A DNA stretch of 64,000 nt from Neisseria bergeri (lineage in GTDB: Bacteria; Pseudomonadota; Gammaproteobacteria; Burkholderiales; Neisseriaceae), in contig POWY01000007.1 in NCBI GenBank assembly GCA_003044455.1, positions 1 to 64,000 of the forward strand, read 5' to 3'. A program made the position numbers and the translations under genes. Shown in pieces: positions 17,248 to 25,055 of the stretch. The stretch's first letter is position 1; each line of letters opens with the position of its first letter. The notes beneath the pieces are model-generated. The model worked only from the letters and a program-made list of their open reading frames with translations. It searched no databases and was not told the DNA's origin.

Positions 17248-17592
17248 TCAGGTGTAGTTGGATGGGGGTTCATTTTTAATAATATCTTCAAGCAAGTGAA
17301 ATGTAAGAAAAGCGTAGATACTTGAAGGCCGGCTATCTGATTGGCAAAAAGAAATTTCGGAGATAAAGAATTTCCGTTTATATTTCTCATAAATTAAATC
17401 AACACTTTGTTTTACATAAAAACTAACTTCCTCAGGAAGGATATTTATAACATTCTCTCCTTTTGCTTTTATAGTTAATGGTTTGATTTTTATATTTTCA
17501 TGAATATCTGATAGGATTATTTCTAAAAAATTATTTTTATTTCCAGTCATTCTGGCTATTTTATGTATATTTCCATTGTGTTCGATTATCAT
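17248..17592 (-). CDS. Maf-island immunity candidate, unrecognised family
   Basis: 114 residues (EHNGNIHKIARMTGNKNNFL; ILPEEVSFYVKQSVDLIYEK), soluble, with mixed alpha/beta character. Immediately upstream the minus strand encodes INIEGNPWKK-stop, a short toxin-like tail, so this fits the tail plus immunity module seen throughout the island. No named family is recognised. The neighbouring 17630 gene is transcribed in the same direction. Confidence 0.6.
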   Translation of the reverse strand: MIIEHNGNIHKIARMTGNKNNFLEIILSDIHENIKIKPLTIKAKGENVINILPEEVSFYVKQSVDLIYEKYKRKFFISEISFCQSDSRPSSIYAFLTFHLLEDIIKNEPPSNYT

Positions 17593-17629
17593 TTTATTTT
17601 TTCCAAGGATTTCCTTCTATATTGATAGT

Positions 17630-17953
17630 TTATCTAAAGATTTCATTTAAAATATCCTGACTAATTTCTTGTTTATATAATTCTACAATTTTCTGTTTCT
17701 GTGTATTTGTATAAAATTTTTCGTTGGTATCTGCTTGATATTTTAATTGTCTCAATATTTCCATGATTTCATATTCTGATTTTTCATCATATTCTTCAAT
17801 CATGTAATCAACAAATTGTTTTAGAATATCAAAGGCTTCGTAACTTTCCAAAATTTTAATATGTTTATCGGCAAAATTGGACATATACCATTCGTCAGTG
17901 ATTGGATTAGTATTTAAATCATCTAAAAAAACATTTACATCATCTAAAAACAT
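17630..17953 (-). CDS. Immunity protein for the adjacent silent mafB cassette
   Basis: 107 residues: TDEWYMSNFADKHIKILESY, EAFDILKQFVDYM, then IMEILRQLKYQADTNEKFY. The DEWYMSNFADKHI pattern is common in immunity genes beside toxins ending in DFKFK, as the upstream cassette does. It starts three bases after that cassette's stop. A diverged paralogue sits outside the island at 4652-4975. Expression depends on read-through or recombination, since no promoter is evident. Confidence 0.75.
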   Translation of the reverse strand: MFLDDVNVFLDDLNTNPITDEWYMSNFADKHIKILESYEAFDILKQFVDYMIEEYDEKSEYEIMEILRQLKYQADTNEKFYTNTQKQKIVELYKQEISQDILNEIFR

Positions 17954-17955
17954 GA

Positions 17956-18545
17956 CTAATCCTTAAACTTAAAATCTGTTTTTTCACCGGTTCTTGTGTT
18001 TTCAATGTAATGTATCTCAATTTTGTTTACGTTTTGAACACGCTTAACCCAACCGTCTTTTGCTAACCAACCATTTTTAGTATCGGACATAGGAGGTATT
18101 CTCGCAGGAGTCTTGCCCTGTGGGTTTGCCTTAACTTCTTCCATTGCTAATTGTTCCTTTAAATTATTAGGTATTGTACGACCGGTTGATTTTTCAACAG
18201 ATTGTGTCCCTATTTTTAATGATTTGTTTCCCCCGGCCATCTCCCCATCTAAAGTCTGCATATGGCGGGCAGCAGGTTTTTTATAGCCGGTATTTTTAAC
18301 CCAATCCCATTTAGTCGGGTTAAGTTCTACTTTTTTACCGCGCCAAACCGTACCTGCGGCCTCTGCTACGGCAAGGGCAGTTTGGGCTGTTGCAGTTATA
18401 TTCGGATGGGCATCAGCCCATTGTCTGGCGGAATTGATGCCGTCTTTTACCGCAAAAGCACTGTCCTGTAATGGGCTCGCGACAGCAAGCTGTGCTTCCG
18501 GACTTAATTTTCCTGAATTATTAATACCTTGTAGAGTTTGCTGCG
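17956..18545 (-). pseudogene. Silent mafB C-terminal cassette (DFKFK-type toxin)
   Basis: The open frame has no upstream start or signal peptide; the first ATG is at 18261. The 5' ~285 bp encode the conserved MafB segment (TLQGINNSGKLSPEAQLAVA ... NPTKWDWVKNTGYKKPAARH). From MQTLDGEMAGGNK it diverges into its own toxin domain: LKEQLAMEEVKANPQGKTPA, GWLAKDGWVKRVQNVNKIEI, HYIENTRTGEKTDFKFKD-stop. It is bounded by the hairpin-ended repeat at 18546. It fits the known role of such cassettes as donors that replace the 3' end of the expressed mafB. Confidence 0.8.
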
Positions 18546-18652
18546 CAGAGATGTAGGTCGGATACTTGTATCCGACAAAAATATTTGACGCGTCTATCGT
18601 TTCCGAAATGCCGCTGTTGAAAAATGTCGGATTCGAGAATCCGACCTACGGT
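18546..18652. repeat. Hairpin-ended ~100-bp element, copy 3
   Basis: Left palindrome GTCGGATACTTGTATCCGAC, core TTTGACGCGTCTATCGTTTC, right palindrome GTCGGATTCGAGAATCCGAC. It joins mafB sequence at GCTGCGC|AGAGATG, exactly as copy 4 does, and its other end truncates an immunity gene. Confidence 0.85.
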
Positions 18653-18762
18653 TGCTGAACAATGTTTTGTAGAACTTGCTCAAAATCCATGTTTCGCCAT
18701 TTTCCTTTATATATACCTAATGCGGCACGGGTTACGATTTCGTTTAAGTCATAAATAGCCAT
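18646..18762 (-). pseudogene. Immunity gene truncated by the hairpin-ended repeat
   Basis: From ATG 18762 (GAGG upstream) the frame reads AIYDLNEIVTRAALGIYKGK-WRNMDFEQVLQNIVQQP, then a TAG that lies in the repeat. It resembles the N-terminus of the intact immunity protein at 18898-19308 (KIYNLDNIITSSALSLYKST). The remainder is missing. Confidence 0.65.
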
Positions 18763-18812
18763 TTACGTCCTCTGCTAATTTTCAGCGAGTAGATTGGGTT
18801 ACCAAACCCAAC

Positions 18813-18843
18813 AAAAAAGCAGCCTGAAAAATTTCAGGATGCT
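18813..18843 (-). terminator. Rho-independent terminator after the 18898 gene
   Basis: On the minus strand AGCATCCTGAAA, a TTT loop and TTCAGGCTGCT form a stem followed by TTTTTTG. It would end transcripts from the mafB/immunity pair at 18898-20271. Confidence 0.6.
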
Positions 18844-18897
18844 TGTTTTATGTTTTTTATCAATGAATTAGGTTTTAATCCAGCCTGCGCTTGCTAG

Positions 18898-19308
18898 TTA
18901 AACAGTATTTACATAAAAATCTTGCACTGAACAAACAAGCGTATCATGTTCATCATGAAATGATGGGCATAACGTTAATCTACAAATGTTTACATTTAAA
19001 GATATTTTTTCAGTTTCAATATTTTTAATTTGTAAGGTTAATACATGAGGATATTTGTGATATAGCTGATTTTTTAATTGTTCGTTGTCTAATATAGCAA
19101 AAGGTAATTTTGCACACAAATAACCAATAACTTTGTTTTTATGAAAAAAAACTATCCAATTTTCAATTCCTTCATCCCAATCAAAAGTAAAATCCGTTCC
19201 TTCTATGATAAATTTAGCACAAGATATTAAATCTAACTTAACCCAAGTGGATTTATACAGACTCAATGCTGATGAAGTTATAATATTATCTAAATTATAA
19301 ATTTTCAT
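18898..19308 (-). CDS. Immunity protein of the 19312 mafB cassette
   Basis: 136 residues (LDNIITSSALSLYKSTWVKL; DFTFDWDEGIENWIVFFHKN), soluble, acidic centre. It starts three bases after the stop of the mafB-like ORF at 19312-20271, the spacing of a toxin/immunity pair. A truncated paralogue of the N-terminus lies at 18646-18762. I do not recognise a named Imm family. A terminator follows at 18813-18843. Confidence 0.7.
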   Translation of the reverse strand: MKIYNLDNIITSSALSLYKSTWVKLDLISCAKFIIEGTDFTFDWDEGIENWIVFFHKNKVIGYLCAKLPFAILDNEQLKNQLYHKYPHVLTLQIKNIETEKISLNVNICRLTLCPSFHDEHDTLVCSVQDFYVNTV

Positions 19309-19311
19309 AAA

Positions 19312-20271
19312 TCAACGTTCCTTACCTGGTGTTCCATGCACAGGTCTAATCCCATCTTTATTCGGCTTTCTACGATAAATGTTAATTATATGTGTCGGTT
19401 TTCCGTCTGTATAGCCAACTACGTCGTTCGTTGGAACTTTTGCCTTATTTTGACTATCCCATAAATTATGTTTATCTGCATATCTAGCAGCATCTAATGT
19501 AGCTTTTTCCGCATCAACATCTGATTTAAATAAACTTTTGCTATCTATCTTGTCTAGACTAGATGCATCAGGTTTGTGTCGTACCATACTGAGAGGGTCA
19601 GTAATATATTTGCCATCTGTAATAGCTGATCCACCATTATAGGTAGTATGCGTATAATTTTTTTGTGGAACGAGACTATTTTGCAAAGATTGTTGTGTAG
19701 AAACGCCAGCTTTGCCATTAGGAGTAGCTTGCTTCGCTGGCTTATTCCCACCTGCCATCTCCCCATCTACAGTCTGCATATGGCGGGCAGCAGGTTTTTT
19801 ATAGCCGGTATTTTTAACCCAATCCCATTTAGTCGGGTTAAGTTCTACTTTTTTACCTCTCCAAACCGTACCTGCGGCCTCTGCTACGGCAAGGGCAGTT
19901 TGGGCTGTTGCAGTTATATTCGGATGGGCATCAGCCCATTGTCTGGCGGAATTGATGCCGTCTTTTACTGCAAAAGCACTGTCCTGTAATAGGCTCGCGG
20001 CAGCAAGTTGTGCTTCCGGACTTAAATTTCCTAAATCATTAATACCTTGTAGAGTCTGCTGAGCGGCTGTATCTGTGACCGGGCTTACCGCACTGTCTGT
20101 AATTGCCCCAATCCCTACTCCTTGAAAACCCATTAAAAAAGGATTAACCGCACCTTGGACGATGCCGCGAATATCATCCATACGGTTGGCCCACCAATTT
20201 TTATTGGGGTTGTTTTCCCATATCAGTTTTCCTGTTTCATCAGCACAATTAGGGTTAGCATTGATGCCCAC
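19312..20271 (-). CDS. MafB-like toxin cassette lacking the secretion domain
   Basis: 319 residues from GTG 20271; there is no ATG, signal peptide or first ~200 MafB residues, so it is probably not secreted as it stands. Residues ~10-170 match MafB (KLIWENNPNKNWWANRMDDI ... VKNTGYKKPAARH). After MQTVDGEMAGGNK comes a distinct toxin domain: DPLSMVRHKPDASSLDKIDS, DVDAEKATLDAARYADKHNL, IINIYRRKPNKDGIRPVHGT. It carries a longer conserved block than the other silent cassettes and so offers more homology for exchange. Its immunity gene follows at once. Toxin activity is not assigned. Confidence 0.75.
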   Translation of the reverse strand: MGINANPNCADETGKLIWENNPNKNWWANRMDDIRGIVQGAVNPFLMGFQGVGIGAITDSAVSPVTDTAAQQTLQGINDLGNLSPEAQLAAASLLQDSAFAVKDGINSARQWADAHPNITATAQTALAVAEAAGTVWRGKKVELNPTKWDWVKNTGYKKPAARHMQTVDGEMAGGNKPAKQATPNGKAGVSTQQSLQNSLVPQKNYTHTTYNGGSAITDGKYITDPLSMVRHKPDASSLDKIDSKSLFKSDVDAEKATLDAARYADKHNLWDSQNKAKVPTNDVVGYTDGKPTHIINIYRRKPNKDGIRPVHGTPGKER

Positions 20272-20309
20272 CCAGTTCCAGCCTGAAAAGGATTTTTAAT
20301 ATACGGCAA

Positions 20310-20334
20310 AAGGTGGGCAACAAGTGCCCACCTT
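20310..20334. terminator. Perfect hairpin between cassettes
   Basis: AAGGTGGGCA, five-base loop, TGCCCACCTT: ten perfect base pairs. The T-run on the minus strand is short (four), so termination is likely but weak. It sits between the 20337 immunity pseudogene and the start of the 19312 cassette. Confidence 0.5.
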
Positions 20335-20336
20335 AC

Positions 20337-20549
20337 CTAGCTAACATTTATCCCAAGTATCATATATTTTTTTAAGTTCTTTATCCAAAAGAAGAACTTT
20401 ATTTTTTCAACACCATGAATTATCTCAAAATCTCTACAATCCACGCATACGCCTGAATAAATTTCTCCTACAATTGCTTGAATAATATACAACTCATCTT
20501 TATCGAGACTAATTTTAACTAAACTCCCTTCAAAATCAATTAATTTCAT
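20337..20549 (-). pseudogene. Frameshifted copy of the 14322 immunity gene
   Basis: The first 49 residues match the 14322-14531 product (ELYIIQAIVGEIYSGVCVDC; RDFEIIHGVEK). The frame then shifts at GAAAAAATAAAG and ends as KFFFWIKNLKKYMILGINVS. Restoring one base gives KVLLLDKELKKIYDTWDKC-stop, ending at 20341, which matches the paralogue. A one-base deletion in an A-run is the simplest reading. Confidence 0.65.
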
Positions 20550-20571
20550 GAATAATTCCTTTTATTTTAAT

Positions 20572-20645
20572 TTGTCATCAAAATACTGTTTACCTGTTTT
20601 TGGTCTAAATGCTGTCCCACCATCTTTAGTCTTGGATATTTAGAT
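20572..20645 (-). pseudogene. Toxin-tail remnant (ISKTKDGGTAFRPKTG)
   Basis: The minus strand encodes ISKTKDGGTAFRPKTGKQYF-DDKLK-stop with no start. It partly overlaps the end of the Imm8-like gene and precedes the 20337 immunity pseudogene, the usual order of a toxin tail and its immunity gene. Confidence 0.5.
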
Positions 20646-20985
20646 TATAATCGTCAAATTCCCAGTCAAAATATTTTGCCAAATTTGATATAGACTTATC
20701 TTCAGACGTTGAATTACATATTTCCAATATATCATTTATCAATTTTAATATGTGTTCAATATTAAAACGGTTTGTAACAATTGAGTTTTTTAATGACATC
20801 GGTCTATGTATATTTGAAAGTAACCATTCAGTGCTATATATATAAACATAAAAATAATCAGCACCATTACTTTCATCAAAACCTATTGATAATGTCAAAA
20901 GTATACAAAAATTTTCTAACTTGTCTTGTGGGAAATCTTCCAAATCAAAGTCAGAACAATCATAATTTTTTAATTTTAATCTCAT
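20626..20985 (-). CDS. Imm8-like immunity protein
   Basis: 119 residues, very acidic. The N-terminus (MRLKLKNYDCSDFDLEDFPQ, DKLENFCILLTLSIG) and the STEWLLSN motif match the Imm8 pattern I know (MxAExKxxxSPDxDLExxxP...FxxLLxxxIG...PxWLLEN). It follows the stop of the silent toxin cassette at 20990 by four bases, so it should neutralise that cassette's toxin. It is intact, although its toxin is not expressed from here. Confidence 0.75.
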   Translation of the reverse strand: MRLKLKNYDCSDFDLEDFPQDKLENFCILLTLSIGFDESNGADYFYVYIYSTEWLLSNIHRPMSLKNSIVTNRFNIEHILKLINDILEICNSTSEDKSISNLAKYFDWEFDDYNLNIQD

Positions 20986-20989
20986 ATAA

Positions 20990-21707
20990 TTACCTAATAT
21001 TTAAATGTCCATTTTTAATTTTATTCCTTTTTCCATTTGAATCAATAGTATAAGTTTCAAAATTTGCTTGAATACCTGTAGTTGCAAATTGTGAATTTTT
21101 TTCTGTTGGTGGCCGATATTGTCGAGTGCCATCTATACTTAACCATCCGCCTCCACTAGTTTGTCTTGCACCCTCACCAACCCAAATTTTACCTAGCCTA
21201 TCTGCCTCTTCATAAGTTGCAGTTCCTATTGGAAAATTTTTTTCACTCTTATGAAGAGCTAGACTCAATCTTGGATCTTGAGCCGCAATGTTTTTTAAGT
21301 TTTGCCCAGTTAATTGATTAACTAATTGAGGATAAGTTGCAGCATTGGCTTTTCCTCCAGACGTTATAGATTTAGGCGGTTTATTCCCACCGGCCATTTC
21401 CCCATCTAAAGTCTGCATAGGTCGGGCAGCAGGTGTTTTATAGCCGGTATTTTTAACCCAATCCCATTTAGTCGGGTTAAGTTCTACTTTTTTACCGCGC
21501 CAAACCGTACCTGCGGCCTCTGCTACGGAAAGGGCAGTTTGGGCTGTTGCAGTTATATTCGGATGGGCATCAGCCCATTGTCTGGCGGAATTGATGCCGT
21601 CTTTTACCGCAAAAGCACTGTCCTGTAATGGGCTCGCGACAGCAAGCTGTGCTTCCGGACTTAATTTTCCTGAATTATTAATACCTTGTAGAGTTTGCTG
21701 CGCAGAG
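20990..21707 (-). pseudogene. Silent mafB C-terminal cassette (NGHLNI-type toxin)
   Basis: Open frame without start or signal peptide; the first ATG is at 21418. The 5' ~290 bp are nearly identical to the cassette at 18262-18545. From MQTLDGEMAGGNK it diverges: YPQLVNQLTGQNLKNIAAQD, EADRLGKIWVGEGARQTSGG, FATTGIQANFETYTI, NGHLNIR-stop. The pattern GxARxTSxGGWxSxDGxRxYRPP...TGxQANFE...NGHLNI recurs in secreted polymorphic toxins, but I cannot name the activity. It is bounded upstream by the hairpin-ended repeat and downstream by an Imm8-like gene. Confidence 0.8.
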
Positions 21708-21808
21708 ATGTAGGTCGGATACTTGTATCCGACAAAAATATTTGACGCGTCTATCGTTTCCGAAATGCCGCTGTTGGAAAATGTCGGATTCGAGAATCCG
21801 ACCTACGG
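21708..21808. repeat. Hairpin-ended ~100-bp element, copy 4
   Basis: Nearly identical to copy 3, with GTCGGATACTTGTATCCGAC at one end and GTCGGATTCGAGAATCCGAC at the other. It separates the expressed mafB/mafI pair from the first silent cassette. Confidence 0.85.
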
Positions 21809-21811
21809 CTG

Positions 21812-22183
21812 CTACCAACCATCATTTTCAGCTTCTTTTAGCCAAGTATCAAAATTTTCAAAAGTCTCGTAATATTTTGTATTATCTAAATTAACTACTA
21901 TAATTTTAGGATTACCTGATTTATCTGAAATATCAAAACAGGCAGCCCACTCTTGGTTTCTAGCAAAAGGTAATAGGTTTGGAATGCCAGTTATTTCAAA
22001 ATAAATGTCAATTACTTCTGATATATTGCTTTCTGCATTTTCAAACCACCAAGGAAAAGAATATTGTTCATCGTAGTTAATGGCATGAGTGGATTGAGCT
22101 AATTTTAAATAACTTTGCGGATATTTAAATCCTTTAGGAAGCATTGCTTCAGGATACGGAACAAAACTATTTTGTTTTATCAT
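21812..22183 (-). CDS. mafI: MafI, SUKH-type immunity protein
   Basis: 123 residues with the SUKH-like pattern AMLPKGFKYPQSYLKLA, FPWWFENAE, LLPFARNQEWAACFDISDK, GNPKIIVVNLDN and a C-terminal FDTWLKEAENDGW. It is translationally coupled to mafB: its ATG overlaps the mafB stop by four bases (ATGA). MafI proteins bind and block the C-terminal toxin domain of the paired MafB in the cytoplasm. A second allele lies at 15546-15920. The hairpin-ended repeat starts right after its stop. Confidence 0.85.
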   Translation of the reverse strand: MIKQNSFVPYPEAMLPKGFKYPQSYLKLAQSTHAINYDEQYSFPWWFENAESNISEVIDIYFEITGIPNLLPFARNQEWAACFDISDKSGNPKIIVVNLDNTKYYETFENFDTWLKEAENDGW

Positions 22184-23745
22184 TTCCTAAGTACCTTTAC
22201 ATCATAAATACTTCCGTTAGGAAATCTTTTGCTCCACCCTTCTGGAACTCCTTTTTGTGTTTCTTGCTTTCTAATTCGTAGCTGGATAGCTTCTCCCCAA
22301 GTTTGAGGCTCAATACCATCATGCTTAAACCTGATTCTCTCTTTTGATGATAATCGGTCATTAAAATTATGAACATTCGCTTCCACTTTTACCCCTGCTT
22401 CACGTGCTGCCATAATACGCGTGTTATCCATACTAGTAGGTGCTCCATCAGGCATATTAACAACATCAACCCTGTCGCCAACCCATGATTTTTTTTCGTT
22501 CATTGCAGCTACAAGAGAATCATAGTTGTAATTTGCACCACGCTTCTGATAGCTAACTGTAGCTTGTGAAAAAGATGTACGAGTAGGATCTATGATTTGT
22601 CTGCCTACCGGCAAGACATAATCTCCTGAAGAAGGTTTAATAGGCTTGTTCTTGCCAGCTATTTGCCCATCTAAAGTCTTTCGGGTAACAGTTGTTTCAT
22701 AGCCGGTATTTTTAACCCAATCCCATTTGGTCGGGTTAAGTTTTACTTTTTTACCTCTCCAAACCGTACCTGCGGCCTCTGCTGCGGAAAGGGCAGTTTG
22801 GGCAGTAGCTGTTATATTCGGATGGGCATCAGCCCATTGTCTGGCAGAGTTGATACTGTCTTTTACCGCAAAAGCACTGTCTTGTAATGCGGTTGCGGCA
22901 GCAAGTTGTGCTTCCGGACTTAAATTTCCTAAATGATTAATACCTTGTAGAGTCTGCTGCGCGGCTGTATCTGTGACCGGGCTTACTGCACTGTCTGTAA
23001 TTGCCCCAATCCCTACTCCTTGAAAACCCATTAAAAAAGGATTAACCGCACCTTGGACGATGCCGCGAACATCATTCATACGGTTAGCCCACCAATTTTT
23101 ATTGGGGTCGCTTTCCCATATCAGTTTTCCTGCTTCATCCGCACGGCTGAAAAAACCAGAGGCGGCACCGGCATTTTCTTTTAGCCAACGGTCTGAAAAT
23201 GGGGCTTGAGGGACAATATTAGTCTTTGTTTTTGTTGAAGTTCCTTTGACATAATAGCTGTATATATCCCTTGCTCCTCCGGGGGGCGGATAATCGCTGC
23301 CTTGCGGCCCGTCATATCCATCCTCCGGATGGATTTCCGACCCTGTCCGATGAAGTTGGTAAACGGTAAAACCGCCGTCCACACCGCCGCTGAAATCAGA
23401 AGTGCTTTTTGAATCATGATGATCGAACGGACTGTGTACTTCATATCCGTGCCCTGAAAAATGGGTTTCATAGCCGATAACACCTTCAAATCCTGTCCGT
23501 TCGTGTGTAATAGGCAGTATGGGGCCGACCGCAGTTGCATCAAATGTTTGGACGGCGTAAACCCGATTTTTAACACTGCCGCGACCATCACCGAACAGAT
23601 GGTATTTACCACCCGGTTCGTAGTGTTTTGCCTGCATATCATCGCGCAAACGGGCATCCAAACCGTTCGCATGACTAATGGGGATTTGCAGCAACGATAT
23701 TGCTGCTGCAAACAGCATCATGAATTTTTGAATAGACAATTTCAT
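22180..23745 (-). CDS. mafB: MafB secreted polymorphic toxin
   Basis: 521 residues. Residues 1-27 are a signal peptide (MKLSIQKFMMLFAAAISLLQ, IPISHANG). The conserved MafB N-terminal domain (DUF1020) follows to ~residue 200 (LRDDMQAKHYEPGGKYHLFG), then the segment shared with all the cassettes (KNWWANRMNDVRGIVQGAVN to VKNTGYE). A variable C-terminal toxin starts after KTLDGQIAGKNK: DVVNMPDGAPTSMDNTRIMA, NVHNFNDRLSSKERIRFKHD, TWGEAIQLRIRKQ, FPNGSIYDVKVLRK. Its enzymatic activity is not clear to me. MafB proteins mediate competition between Neisseria strains. It is downstream of mafA and coupled to mafI; it is the only complete mafB here. Confidence 0.92.
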   Translation of the reverse strand: MKLSIQKFMMLFAAAISLLQIPISHANGLDARLRDDMQAKHYEPGGKYHLFGDGRGSVKNRVYAVQTFDATAVGPILPITHERTGFEGVIGYETHFSGHGYEVHSPFDHHDSKSTSDFSGGVDGGFTVYQLHRTGSEIHPEDGYDGPQGSDYPPPGGARDIYSYYVKGTSTKTKTNIVPQAPFSDRWLKENAGAASGFFSRADEAGKLIWESDPNKNWWANRMNDVRGIVQGAVNPFLMGFQGVGIGAITDSAVSPVTDTAAQQTLQGINHLGNLSPEAQLAAATALQDSAFAVKDSINSARQWADAHPNITATAQTALSAAEAAGTVWRGKKVKLNPTKWDWVKNTGYETTVTRKTLDGQIAGKNKPIKPSSGDYVLPVGRQIIDPTRTSFSQATVSYQKRGANYNYDSLVAAMNEKKSWVGDRVDVVNMPDGAPTSMDNTRIMAAREAGVKVEANVHNFNDRLSSKERIRFKHDGIEPQTWGEAIQLRIRKQETQKGVPEGWSKRFPNGSIYDVKVLRK

Positions 23746-23784
23746 TTTGTTTTCCTTGGTAGCAAGCGGTTATGGTAGTGTGAA

Positions 23785-24747
23785 TTAAGGTTGCCCTTGT
23801 CTATGTTGTCGCACTACTTCATCGCTGTATCCATACCCCTTATGACTGTTATCAGTCTCTACGGATGGGGCAGAGTTACCCGTATGATTGCCGTATGGTT
23901 GGATATCGGAGAAATCGACCATTAATCCTTCCGTCGGTTTAATTCCTTTGCTTACTTTATACGGCCCCATCCACAATGCGTAATTTTCTTTATAGGCAGC
24001 TTCAAACGCATTGGTTTTGGGTTTGATGAGCAATTTTTTATTGGTTCTGTCTACTGCGAAATATTCCAGTTTTGTTTGGGCTTTCAGTGTTTCGGCATTG
24101 TATAGGTGCATTTCGGTTCTGTTGCGGATAGTTCCGAATACGTCGATGTTAATAAACACATCTGTATCGGCATTGGCAGGAGAAACAACGTCTATGCCGC
24201 GCAGGAAAAATACGGTCTGCACCAAGTGGGAAAGAAAGGCAGTGTCGCGCGGGTTAGTCGTCAAGGTTTCATTTCGATAATCCCCCATCCCGCCAATATT
24301 TAAGCCCAGACTGCTTTTACTTCCGCTACCGTCTGATTGGGTGCGCGAGCGTGCAGGGGCATTAAGTGTAGATAAAGAAGTGGTTAAACCTGTCAAACCG
24401 CCTGATGTTGTTTCAGCGGTGGTTTCGTAACGTGGATAGGTGTAATCGGTACGGACGGCAGGGCTGTTTATGTATTCGCCGCGAAGCAGTGCATCAATGG
24501 AGTAGCGACCCCCTGTCAAACTGCCTGAACCTTGGTCGCCCATAGTGGCAATGTACAATGCAACTTTTCGTCCGTGTAATGCCTGTAAATCCATGTCTTT
24601 AACGGCAGCTCTGGCAGAAGCGGCCACAAGTTCTTGTTCGACCGCAAAGCGTTTACCTCCGCCATGCGATGGAATACCTGTCAGTGTCCCGCAGGCGGAT
24701 AAAATAAAAACTGAAAAAAGAATAGGTATCAGCAGCCGTGCTTGCAT
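23785..24747 (-). CDS. mafA: MafA lipoprotein
   Basis: 320 residues. Lipoprotein signal with lipobox LSAC ([20 protein letters not shown]); ATG 24747 has AAGGAGAAAA upstream, and the 16 extra codons of the longer frame are rejected. MafA proteins are the multiple-adhesin-family surface lipoproteins encoded ahead of mafB in every Maf island; glycolipid binding has been reported. It begins the operon mafA-mafB-mafI. The AT-rich spacer at 24750-24830 probably holds the promoter. Confidence 0.93.
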   Translation of the reverse strand: MQARLLIPILFSVFILSACGTLTGIPSHGGGKRFAVEQELVAASARAAVKDMDLQALHGRKVALYIATMGDQGSGSLTGGRYSIDALLRGEYINSPAVRTDYTYPRYETTAETTSGGLTGLTTSLSTLNAPARSRTQSDGSGSKSSLGLNIGGMGDYRNETLTTNPRDTAFLSHLVQTVFFLRGIDVVSPANADTDVFINIDVFGTIRNRTEMHLYNAETLKAQTKLEYFAVDRTNKKLLIKPKTNAFEAAYKENYALWMGPYKVSKGIKPTEGLMVDFSDIQPYGNHTGNSAPSVETDNSHKGYGYSDEVVRQHRQGQP

Positions 24748-24899
24748 AGATTTTCTCCTTTGATAAAAGATGAATTGTATCAAAATTGTAAACAAATTAT
24801 AAATTAAATAGAATATTTCTTTACTGGTTTTGTGGTTTGGTTTTCAATAGGTTGCCTGCACATAGCGGGATTTGCAGTTGCAATGACGGCGGCGGATTT

Positions 24900-25055
24900 T
24901 ATAGTGGATTAACAAAAATCAGGACAAGGCGACGAAGCCGCAGACAGTACAAATAGTACGGAACCGATTCACTTGGTGCTTGAGCACCTTAGAGAATCGT
25001 TCTCTTTGAGCTAAGGCGAGGCAACGCTGTACTGGTTTAAATTTAATCCACTATA
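24900..25055. repeat. Correia element (CREE), 156 bp long form
   Basis: TATAGTGGATTAA... and ...TTAATCCACTATA enclose the core plus the ~50-bp insert (CACTTGGTGCTTGAGCACCT... GAGAATCGTTCTCTTTGAGC) that distinguishes the full-length form. It abuts a transposase remnant. Confidence 0.95.

Noticed and set aside
18262-18471. Plus-strand ORFs in the mafB cassettes (also 19648-19989 and 22727-22936)
   Set aside because: They recur only because the mafB conserved block is repeated; they are its reverse complement.
13208-21808. The four ~100-bp repeats as a CRISPR array
   Set aside because: Copies are kilobases apart, have no uniform spacers, and no cas genes are present.
13208-24747. The AT-rich island as a prophage
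   Set aside because: No integrase, capsid, tail or lysis genes; mafA/mafB and immunity genes explain it.
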